The translations under genes and the position numbers were made by a program. Shown piece after piece: positions 46,740 to 57,347 of a stretch of 64,000 nt of DNA; the first letter of the stretch is position 1; each line of letters opens with the position of its first letter. This DNA comes from Hermatobates lingyangjiaoensis (Eukaryota > Arthropoda > Insecta > Hemiptera > Hermatobatidae). The stretch spans positions 2,514,501-2,578,500 of the forward strand of contig JAPFBL010000008.1 of assembly GCA_026182355.1 (NCBI GenBank). The letters are read 5' to 3'. A model generated the notes under the pieces. It ran no database searches. It saw only the letters and a program-made list of their open reading frames with translations, and was not told the DNA's origin.

Positions 46740-48335
46740 CTGGAGTGGCCTACACTCAACTTTACTATAAGTAACTTAATATCAAATTTCTTGAGTATAT
46801 AACACATAACGTCTCATTTAAGCATAACATAAACATCTAAATGGGATATGATTATTAGTCTTTCCTGAGGTAGTACAGAGAGTGCTTGAAGGACATATCA
46901 ATATATAAGTTTTATTTTTGTACATCACACAGCTGATGCAAATAATTTCATTAGTATAACTACAGCAGTAATAACATTTTTGAAAAACCAAAGTGAACAT
47001 TTCTTCATACGAAATATTCTCCTACAAGAGAACATAGCTTTTGTTCAAATAGCAAGTGGATTTCTTACATCGTTTACTTGACATCCGTCTACATTGAATA
47101 TTAAAGTAAAATTTTCAAATCTAAAACAGGAAAATACCATTTTTTTTTCTGAAAAACATCATAAACAGCGAAGAAAATGTTGTTTTAAGGTGATTTATAA
47201 TTAGACATGTACGATAATTACATTTAATAATCTCTAAACGAAAGATTTCAATTTTGAATTATCTTTTACATTTTTGGTTTTTACAGAATTGTTATACTCG
47301 GAATTTTATGGCTTCTTAGTATTTCATAAGATTATTTTCCTTCCCCTTTCTCAAATAACATATATACGATTTTTTTCTGAGTGAGTGTTATCATTTTCCT
47401 GCACAATATTATTTCTCTTACTTCTCATATAAGTCAATAAACAATTTAAATTGTTCCTTTATAAATATCAATTTTATCTCAGTGGATTCGCTCAAAAAAT
47501 TTCTATGTCAATGTAAACAATGTAAAAATTATAAAAAATTCGACAAGTATAGCAGGTGATCTCTTAGTCTAGGATAAACAAACAGTTTTTATAGCGTTAT
47601 TGCTCTTTCCCGTAATTGAAACTTCATGATTTTTTTTTATGAATTGCTAATTGTTTGTTTTATTTTTGGTCAAATTTTCATTATTTTTAAATGAGCCGTT
47701 TAGCGTCAAAAAAACATTTTCTGAAAACAGAAATCGTACTGTAACGCCCCATTAGCGAATGTAATTTTGAAAAAAAATATTTCATCTCATTTTCCACATA
47801 ATGCTCTATTTTTAGGCATAGTTTCATTTTGATCCGTCAAACAGTATGGCTTGTATCGCTCTCACAAGGTTTGAGATTGAATTATAAGTCAAAACTTTTA
47901 CATTTTATTGAAAAAAAATATTTCCTGTTATTTTAAAATTCTGAATATATTTTTCGTTTGTTGCATTTGAAACCTCAAAGATAATGTCAAAATTTCAAAA
48001 CTCTAGGGTTATCAGTTTAGGAGAAATAAATGTTTAAAAAAAAACGGTTTTTGGCAAAAAAAGTGACTTTTCCATCATGCATAATTCTTCCCAAACAATA
48101 GGGATCTTCTTCCCTATGGGGTCCATTTTTGTATAGAATATCAACTTGACCCATCAAAGATTCTGGACCGCGTGGTAACAAGCAATGCTAACACACTCAC
48201 CCACCCACCCACACACACACAGACATCATCGAAAAAACTTCATAAAACGACTTCTGGGACCTCAAAACATGTTTTTCCGTCAATATCTAGAGATCGAATT
48301 TTTTCACGATCACTATACTTTACTTATAGTAAAGT
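46740..48335 (-). mobile_element. family P element, full-length copy 2
   Basis: The minus-strand element starts at 48335 (ACTTTACTATAAGTAAAGT) and ends at 46740 (CCACTCCAG), 1596 bp. Internal landmarks agree with the plus-strand copies: TTCGATCTC near the left end, the TGTGTGTGTGGG tract, GGTCCAGAATC, GGGATCCC-like CTATTGTTTGGGAAG, the GAGCGATACAAGCCATAC block, AAACGGCTCATT and GATAACACTCACTCAG. T runs flank it in element orientation. The 60- to 66-codon frames inside are not conserved among copies. Confidence 0.88.
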
Positions 48336-48992
48336 AAAAATAGGATTATAAATATAGAAACTAATTCTATGTTTTATAACAAATGAATGTATATTTAAAT
48401 TTTGCACTTACAAGGGAAAAGGCCAAGTTTAAAAAAAATGTATGTAAAATTCAAACAAATTAAGTAAAATAATATAATATAATAGCCAGTTGTATGCTGA
48501 AAAAAAATAATATAAAAAAAAAGGATCGGTAAAGGGCGAGTGAATTAATAGAAGATTTTTAGGCTCCTTGGACCAGGGTGTTGGGCACACCGTGATAACT
48601 CGCTCAAGTTTCTGTGGCGTCCCTGCCATTCCAAACTTTTATGAAATATCGCTCCCCCTTCCACCCCCTCCCACCACCCCACAAACTCCATTCATTTACA
48701 ACTCAAATTTTTATAAACAAACTTGAATACAATTCAGACTGGAATAAACATCGTCAAAATATATAATATACTCTGAATCAAGGTTTTGAATGACTACCGC
48801 GAATGGCATTTTTTCTCCAATGATTTGATATTTATAATATACAGCATAGCCTATTAGATTATGTAATGATGACACTTCTATTGAAATATAGGTAGTGTCA
48901 TTAATATCAAAAAATTGTAGAAATTACTACTTACAAATTATTAGGTTATTAGTACTAATTGCTTATAATTTTTAAAGTTATTAATACTTATT
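48336..48992. other. noncoding DNA between the family P element and the SINE
   Basis: AT-rich, with a slightly GC-richer patch at about 48540-48700 that includes a C-rich CACCCCCTCCCACCACCCC tract. Nothing recognised. Confidence 0.4.
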
Positions 48993-49275
48993 AGGGGTGA
49001 GGGTAGCCCAGAGTCTTACATGTTCGCATCTGGACTGGTAAATCGTCACCTGGAGTTTTGATATCAACGCTGACCATCGATTTATTCACGCGCCATCTGA
49101 AAAAAATCTGACCACGTCTTTCCTCGAAAAGGAACCATAGCCTGTACGATGTCAGATACTCGTTGAAGATTCTTACTTTAAATAACCTGAGTACTGTACA
49201 TCATTTAGGACTCCCAATCCAGCTCCTGTGTAGTATGACAACGGGTCAATCTTTGTCCTATGTGTTGTAACTGGC
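48993..49275 (+). mobile_element. old SINE copy, truncated at the duplication junction
   Basis: The plus strand shows the tRNA-like head (GGGTAGCCCAGAGTC in place of GGCTAGCTCAGTGG), a decayed box B (GAGTTTTGATATC), and the body (GATTTATTCACGCG, AGCCTGTACGATGTCAGATA, CATTTAGGACTCCCAATCC). The last bases are TGTTGTAACTGGC, where the complete SINE reads through to CTGCCACTGCAACC. The CCTAA tail is absent because block C' starts here. Confidence 0.8.
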
Positions 49276-52200
49276 AAGGCTCTCACTATCTCTGTCAACC
49301 TGACCTAGTCTTTATTGCTTAAGTTATAAGGTTTCTGTACTTATTACCTATACATTACAAGGCTTTAGAACTTATGTCTAATTTATTGCAAAATATTAGT
49401 TCTTATTAATTGTGGATCATCAGATTCATTTAAAACATGCAATTGAAATGGTGAGAAATACTGTTCTCCGCGCTACGATGATTGTCTAGAGAAAATGTTG
49501 CGATCGATTTAGATGTACCAGTTAAGACATATAATTGTCAGGCTTATATTTCCTGATTTGTTCAAGAACTCAAATGTTTTTGTGTACTGAAGCATAATAA
49601 AGAGGTTGTTTTGCTACTACTTTTGTGTCACATTTTCAGTCATTGAAGAAGCATAAAATGTTGTGATTAGATATTGCCCAAATACCAATATTTCATCAGT
49701 TTAGAATGTTGTAAAGGGTATTATAAAATTAGATATTAATAAAGATCTGACAAGAGCAAAATGGGAAATTTTAAGAAAATAAGATTCCTCATAAATGGTA
49801 ACACTAATTATATTATTTCCTTGTTTAACAGTTATAAGAGACCAAACATGTAGATTTGCTTTATTTGCAACTTGGTACACTAATGTCAAGGACAATTAAC
49901 ACCATTTCAAATCAGTTACCATTCAAAATCTGGAAAAACAAACAAGCAACAAACAAGGGTTCCAATAAAGATCGGAGGAGGGAGGATAATGAATCTAGTG
50001 AATGCACTGTAAAGATATTTTTCAGCTCACTTCACCAGTTATAGGTTGTTTTTTATTCAAAATTGCTGGATTTCCACAATTGCTGTTCAAATTGTGAAAA
50101 GAAATGTACGGTGAGGCTGTCGTCTCCTGTGTGTTTCTCGATAGATTGCACAACGACTGTTAACTGTTCTCACTCGGATAAGTCAGTGCCTAACCTTCCA
50201 TGAATCTTATGCACGTCACTGCAAGCCAGCCCGCACTGGCTTGATATTATTCTCATAGAACATGAGAAATATTGTATGAATTCATCCTAGTATTTAGAAT
50301 GGTTGTCTAGTAAAAGTGTTGACATAATTTTTAACATATCTAATTCTCTTAGATGAATGGGTCTTAGCGTGCTTAAGAACTCCATTTTTGCAAAACACCC
50401 CAGCTTTTTCAGGTGTTGCACCTCATGAATGAATGAAGAAGAAAGCAGATAACACCTGAGCAGAACAATCAACCTAATTTAGTTTAAGAAGTTCATTCTA
50501 ACGGAATTTACAGTTAAATATAAATACTATATCTTTGAAAGTTGAATTCATAAATAAATATACAATATCTATTCTGAACTTGTTTTCTTAACTATCACTT
50601 TTGCAAGATGCAATTAACATCTTATGAAGAATGCAAAACCAATTTTGAAGAGGGGGAATAACTTCAATTACATTCAGTCTGAGAGCAAGGCATTGATTAA
50701 AGAATAGATGAAATTCATAATTCTATCACAATAGCCGCATTAAAATGAAACCAAGATCACCTCAACATGGTGATTATCAACGAGTTTGATATTATGTTTA
50801 TTTACAAAGTTGAGTGTAGGCCATTCCAGGTTTCAATGTTTGAGGTAGCGTTAACTTCATTATATGTAAATATACGTGAATGAGGTTGTTTGACAATATT
50901 TAACACTATATGTAAATATAAGTTTTTAAAATATATGAAATAAATCTTTGGAAGTCTTAAAATCGCCTATATGATTTATGAAAAGTGGCAGACTTAAGAA
51001 AAGATTGGATAATGTTGGATAAATTTCAAAATATATAATAGGAAATGAATTTGATTTTAGAGTGTTGGTAAGAACAAGGTGCATTATGTGGTACTAGAAG
51101 AAGTAGATATGTCGAGTCGTGGAGAATTGAGTGGAAGCATGCAAGGGGTTTGAAAGCGAATGATAGATGTGTAAAAGTTGGCCAAGTGCTCGGGCCCAGA
51201 TTGTGATAGATCACCTCCCGTCAACTGTCTTTTTTTTTCAATTCCTTCCCTTAGGTGGCTAAATTTAATTTATGCTACACAACATATCACTAGAAAAAGT
51301 AACAACATATCGCTAATGTCACCCTTGGCGCTAATGGCTCATCTTTCTTAAAAATGTCCACATAAAGAGTGACAAATATTTATAAAAACACATTCTTCTT
51401 TGATTCAAAAGCCATTTACAAAGGCAACATACAGTAAACACAAAAACATAAATAATTCAAAATATACCAGCAATACAAAACGTATTAAGTACATTAATAT
51501 AGTTTCAATCACAAATATTTCATATGTTTTATAGTAGGATATTATATTGTGTAATACATCATATGTATTATATAGAAACAAAGTTTCACAAAAAACACGT
51601 GAAACAAAAATCAACGCCCAAATCACAAAACAAATCTGAAAAATGACTAAGATCTTTCAACCGTAACAAGAAGTCTTTGTCAAAGTCAAATCTATCTCGG
51701 TTGAGATTTGACTCTGACGAAGACCGCTTGTTATGACTGAAAGATTTTGATTCTATTTCTGAATTCATACTCAGTGACGTTGAGTTCATAAATCAGTGGT
51801 TTGGGTGTTAAGCATTATATGAAATATACTGTCTTAGCTCATTTTAACTCAGGATTGTTAATATGTAATTTTTGAATCTAGAAATTGAAAGTCTTTCTTT
51901 CTCTACTTTAAATATTAAATAATTACTTTATTAAAACATTCATACATTAAAAAAAAAGTTCTGTAAAAGTATTTTGATATGTACGTAAATATGGAAAGTA
52001 CAGCTCAAACCATTGCAACTAAGTAACTTAGTAATTTAGTTGTATAAATTAATGCAATTGAACAACGGTCACGATAAATTTTATATAACATTCCTGATTA
52101 ATTTATTACTATTTTTAATACCTAAAAACTTTTATGAATTACAATTATAAATGAAATAAATAAAATTGGAATGGCTATTCGAGTTAGTGATATCTTTTGT

Positions 52201-52472
52201 CTTCTCATCTTGCACAAATATAAATATTGTTTTTAGTATTCCTGAGCAGGATATCCAAGTTTGATTTTGAATACTTTGATTCTTCCTCGAATACATATTT
52301 TCACAAAAGAACACCCACATCATAATGAAAATTCTTAGTGTACAGGATTTTCTGTTAAGTTGTTTTTTTCGTAAGAAGAATACATATTGAATGTATGTTC
52401 TCCCTAACGTTGGTAATCTTAGCAAAATATAAGTTACTGGAAGACTATGGTTTTGCAAGTGAACGGCATGCC
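49276..52472 (+). repeat. segmental duplication copy 2, block C'
   Basis: A near-identical copy of 40680-43877, one base shorter. It ends with GAACGGCATGCC like copy 1 and then runs into unique sequence (AGGAGTGG). All small frames of copy 1 recur here, which reflects the duplication and not coding constraint. Confidence 0.95.
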
Positions 52473-52671
52473 AGGAGTGGATTATTTCATTTAAACTTTT
52501 AGGTTGCACAAAGAAGGGGTATGATATTTACATGGCTTAATAATGATGATGAACTACGCGTGTGCTATTACATCCAAGTAATGTAGGTACGTGCCTCCAT
52601 CTTCACCTCTGTTTGTAGTCTACTATTTCTTGCTTCAATATGATTGTTTCTCTCTCTCACACACATACAAG

Positions 52672-52680
52672 AACACACAG

Positions 52681-52709
<29 letters not shown>
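52672..52709. repeat. (AC)n microsatellite
   Basis: A nearly pure CA repeat of about 36 bp. Confidence 0.95.
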
Positions 52710-52711
<2 letters not shown>

Positions 52712-52835
52712 AAAGTGAATTTTAATACTGTGGCTGCTTGCATTGCTGATCTGAAAACTCAATTTGTTCTTTTGAGTCCATGATAAGAAAGCAGTCGTCA
52801 GCATAACGGCAATGAACGTATTGTTTTATGTGGTA

Positions 52836-52869
52836 TATATATATAAATAATATATATATATATATATAT
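52836..52869. repeat. (TA)n microsatellite
   Basis: A TA-dinucleotide tract interrupted by AAATAA. A second short (TA)n lies at about 53018-53036. Confidence 0.9.
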
Positions 52870-54426
52870 TAGGGTGTTTGTATCCGTCAGTGGACGCCTT
52901 CACGACTCAGCTCCTCCGTTCTTTCTCCTTTTGTTTCTTTTTCTTCTCTCCTGAAGACGGCAAGACAGCCGAAAGATCGAAAATCGTGAGCGTTATTACT
53001 ATTTTTTTGTGTTTTTGTATATATATATATATATATACTCTTCTGAGCAAGCATCCACAGAATGTCTTCGGAACTCGGAAGGAAAAATTTTCAGTTGATT
53101 CGGTATTAAGTTTTCCCTATGTTGAGAAGTTGCCTTCTCTCAGTGAAAAGGTCCTATAGCGAGTGTAGCACTATAAAAAAAACAGAATAGCGTGCTATTT
53201 CAGATGTAAAAAATGGCATTAATAATCACTACATCAATATTGAGAAATCAATAATTTTTATATTAGTGAATTTTGCAGAGTGAAATGTTATCATTAATCA
53301 ACTAATAACAAGGGAACTGATTAATCTGAACCAAGATGGTTAGGTTAGTGGAAGCAATTAAGATAGATTGGAAGGTTTGGGAGTTGGGAATTGGCTGATA
53401 AGACGGCGAGTGGCACAAAGGGCAGTGCGAAGTGAAGAGCTGATGGAGCCCTTTGAGGAAGAGGAATGCAAGCTTCTCTATTGGGGGCTTTGGACTGCCC
53501 AACGGCGCCAACTACCTCCAACTGGGGCTCACTAACTACAGACCGCTCCTCTGCAACACAACTTTTACGAGTTAAACTGTCAAACTGAGCCTTGCACGAC
53601 CATGGCTTCAGCTTTTCAATGCAGCTCCAAACATCAAACTTCTAAGCCAAACTTTTCAATCTCAACTTAATAACATCCTTGGCCGAAAACCAGAGTATTT
53701 AAATATAATCAAGGCCAAGGTCCTGAATCTCTACCACACGATAGCATTAAAAGAACGAACATACAAGAAAAATTAAAAATAGAAAAATTGAATGCAATAA
53801 AATCCTTTAATATAATGTTTGGTAATGTTGACACTAAATTCAAAATTGAAGAACTTTAATCAAGTTGCTTCATAACAGTTTGTAATAACTGAATCAAAAT
53901 GTCTGTTATACTTATGAACTAAGACAATAGTTACTACTTTAACAAGCAAAATTTTTAGATTTTCATTATAGAAAGTTTTGAGAACTGTTCAAAAGTAGTT
54001 ATATATCTGTGGTAATCCTCCATAGACATTTTGCATTAAAGGAAGAAATAATGATAAAATTTGGATACTTACTCTATGCTGTTATAAAGTCATAATTTTA
54101 GTTCGCTTTCCTTCAGATAGTGAAAATGACTATGAAGATACACCACATAGAATGATTATGAATAAAAAACATGTAAATACGTAGTTACCTCCTAAACAGA
54201 ACCAAAAGAAAGTTTGATTGTTACGCTAACAACAATTTTGACTTCTTACATACGTGCTCTGCACTTGTAGATTCAAACATTTTACAACCACGCTTATTAA
54301 AAGTTATTAAAAAGCAAATAACCTAGAAAGAGTTTAGAATTGACAAACAAGTGCATAGTTCAGAAGAAAGGTAGGCAGCTTGAATCAGTAATAAACATTT
54401 CCTATTGTTCTTTACTGATTTTTTTT

Positions 54427-56163
54427 ACTTTACTAGGTATAAGTAAAGTATAGTGATCCTGAAAAAATTCGATCTCCAGATATTAACGGAATTACATGTT
54501 TTGAGGTCCCAAAAGTCGTTTTATGAAGTTTTTTCAATGATGTCTGTGTGTGTGTGGGTGGGTTGGTGTGTTAGCATTGCTTGTTTCCACGCTACGGTCC
54601 AGATTCTTTGATGTATCAAGTTGATATTTTCATAAAAATGGACCTCATAGTGTAGGGGATCCCTATTGTTTGAGAAGAATTATTCATGACGGAAAAGTCG
54701 CATTTTGTTCCAAAAACCTTTTTTAAAAAACATTTTTTTCTTCTAAACTGATAACCCCAGAGTTTTGAAATTTTGGGGTTATACCACAATTTATGTATAA
54801 ACCTTTAAGGTTACAAATGCAACAAACGAAAAATATATTCAGAATTTTAAAACAACGGGAAATATTTTTATACAATAAAATGTAAAATTTTGTGTTATAA
54901 TTCAATCTCAAAGCTTGTGAGAGCGATACAAGCCAAACGGTTTGACGGATCAAAATGAAACTATGCCTAAAAATTGAACATTATGTGGAGAATGAGTTGA
55001 GATATTTTTTTCAAAATTAAATTTACCAAAGGGGCGTTAAAGTATGATTTCTGTTTTCAAAAAAATATTTTTTGACACTAAACGGCTCATTAAAGAATCA
55101 TGAAAATTTGACCGAAAATAGAAAAAAAATTACCAATTTATAAAGAAAAAAATTATGAATTTTCAACCATGGCAATGAGCAATAAAGCTATAAAAACTGT
55201 TTTTTAATCCTAGACTAAGGGATCACCTGGTATACTTTGGAATTTTTGATATTTTTTTACAATGTTTACATTGAATTAGAAATTTTTTGAACAAAACCAC
55301 TGAGATAAAATTAGACTATTCTAGTCTCATAGTTCATATTTATTATTTTCAAAAATTTGATGCTCTTAACTAGAAATGTTTTAAATTGTATTGAATAGCT
55401 GGCTTCGACTATCAGTTGAGTATATAAACTGGCTAATTACTAATATATTTTTTCTCAATATACATTCATAGCAAGCTTATAACAGAGTACAAGACACGAG
55501 AAATAAGATAACACGCACTCAGAAAAAAATCGTATATATGATTTTCGACAAAGGGGAAAGTAAATGATTTTATTAAATCCTAAGGAGCCATGAATTTCCT
55601 AGTATAATAATTTTATAAAAGACCAAAGATGTTCAATATAATGCATAATTGGAATCTTTTCTTTGAAGATTAGTAAATGTAATTATCGTACATCTTTAAT
55701 TAGAAATTATCTTAAAACGATATTTTTTCTTGGATGTTTATGATGTTTTTCAGAAAAAATAAGAGTATTTTCCTGATTTACATTTGAAAATTTGACTTAA
55801 ATATTCGATGTAGAAGGAGGTCAAGTAACCGATATAAGAAATCCACTGGCTATTTGAACAAATGCCATTTTCTCTTGTAGGATATTATTTTGTCTCAAGA
55901 AATGTTCACTTTGGCTTTTAAAAAATGTTATTACTGCTGTAATTATACTAATGAGATTATTTGCATCAGCTGTGGGATGTACAAAAATAAGCTTATATAT
56001 TATGTCAATCATTCAGTATCTGTACTACCTCAGAAATGAAAGACTAATAAACATCTCAAATTTAAATCTTTACATTACGCTTAAATGAGACATTATATAT
56101 TATATACCCAAGAACATTGATATTAAGTTTACTTATAGTAAAATTGAGTGCAGGCCACTCCAG
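54427..56163 (+). mobile_element. family P element, full-length copy 3
   Basis: Starts ACTTTACTAGG then TATAAGTAAAG, and ends GAGTGCAGGCCACTCCAG (56163), 1737 bp. It matches the copy at 33341-34976 in order throughout. It retains a block at about 55318-55480 (TAGTTCATATTTATTATTTT through TTTTTTCTCAATATACATT) that is missing from the 33-kb copy but present in the 13-kb fragment, which accounts for its greater length. It is flanked by T runs and has no coding capacity. Confidence 0.88.
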
Positions 56164-57163
56164 ATTTTTTGTATTTAAATTTGATCAACTGACTTTAGTT
56201 TATTACTCAAAACACTTTTCACAGAAAAGAAGTTTTTTTTTCATGTCAAGAAATATGAAAACGTAGAAATGTTAAGGCAAATATAATGTCAGTGTAACTG
56301 TTTCATGAATAGCTGATACGTGGTTAGAACTAAAAACCAGGGAAAATACCCCCTTACCATGTATACTCGTAAATGATGAAAAAGAATAATAAAAGTTAGA
56401 AACCACCCTACAAAAGTTGTAGTTAAAATCATTTTAAGTTTGTTTAATAAATTAATTTATATTAGATCAATTCGTTATAAAAATTGATGTTCATTTTTAT
56501 TTAACAAGAAATGGAAATTCAAAAATATTATAAAACTAGTAATATATATAAAAAATATTATATCTCAACGTAGTCATAACATCACGGATCCTAGTGGATA
56601 TGAAATTAGTAAGTGAATTCTAGATTCCGCGTTAGATTCTCAACTGGAACAATCTAAAAGGTGAAAAACATAAAACTACAATGTACTATTCGCTTCTAGA
56701 TACCTCATTAGATTCTCACCTAGAGCAATCTAAAAGGTGAAAAACTATAATTAGCTAGCTAGTTCTTAAACTACAATGTACTATTCGCTTCTAGTAGTCC
56801 AGTTCCACTCTCTTTAGCAGATCTTTGAACTTTCTTTTGCTCTTTTACGAAATAAAACTTCTCTGTTCATAAGTTTCCTGTTTACACATTTAATCATAGT
56901 TTATTTTTTTTCATCTATCTCTGACCTGACTTTCTGTTTATCATTCACACGTCATAGATATTTTCGGTGACCATATATTTCATAATATTCCATTTTTTTT
57001 TTTTTAGTATTATTTTAAAATGTTCCAAGATATAAAATGTAAATATTTACCACCCTAGAAAGTCATTAGCATTTTCTATATGGCTGGTGAACACTTCCAA
57101 AGTTTCATCTATATGCTTATATACTATATGCCAATATACAATTCGAAACAAAGAAGCTTCAAG
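56164..57163. other. noncoding DNA with a short direct repeat
   Basis: A direct repeat is visible between about 56625-56695 and 56695-56800 (shared CAATCTAAAAGGTGAAAAAC and ACTACAATGTACTATTCGCT). Otherwise nothing is recognised. Confidence 0.5.
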
Positions 57164-57347
57164 TTTTTTTTTTTTTTTTTTTTTGGGTAAGGAGGTGAAA
57201 TGCATTTACGCACATAGTGCTGGACTCCCAGTATAAACCAGACTACCAACTAAAACACCCCCTTTTTCACCTAGGACCTAGCCTGGAACTGTTTACCACA
57301 TTACTTCAGGCTTGGTCGAAGCTTACCTTAGGTGAGGCATACTTGCT

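Larger units (their letters stand above)
45357..49275. other. 3.9-kb segment interrupting duplication copy 2
   Basis: This lies between A' and C' where copy 1 has 12 bases. It is a mosaic of repeats: a family P fragment (45617-46140, minus), a remnant of the same family (46485-46730), a full family P element (46740-48335, minus) and a SINE truncated exactly at the right junction. Near its left edge (about 45535-45612) is a diverged copy of the block A sequence around 39885-39960, which suggests repeated rearrangement here. No duplication of target bases is visible at the edges. Confidence 0.9.
52473..54426. other. noncoding DNA with microsatellites
   Basis: Holds (AC)n and (TA)n tracts and two GC-richer patches (about 52880-52990 and 53330-53560). 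Short frames in these patches (93 codons plus at 52878-53159; 69 codons minus at 53302-53511) have no recognisable domain. Confidence 0.4.

Noticed and set aside
52878..53159. 93-codon plus-strand frame with SPEDGKTAERSK
   Set aside because: The phrase recalls transposon-derived text, but it is flanked by (TA)n translation and a Phe run. No domain or element structure could be shown.
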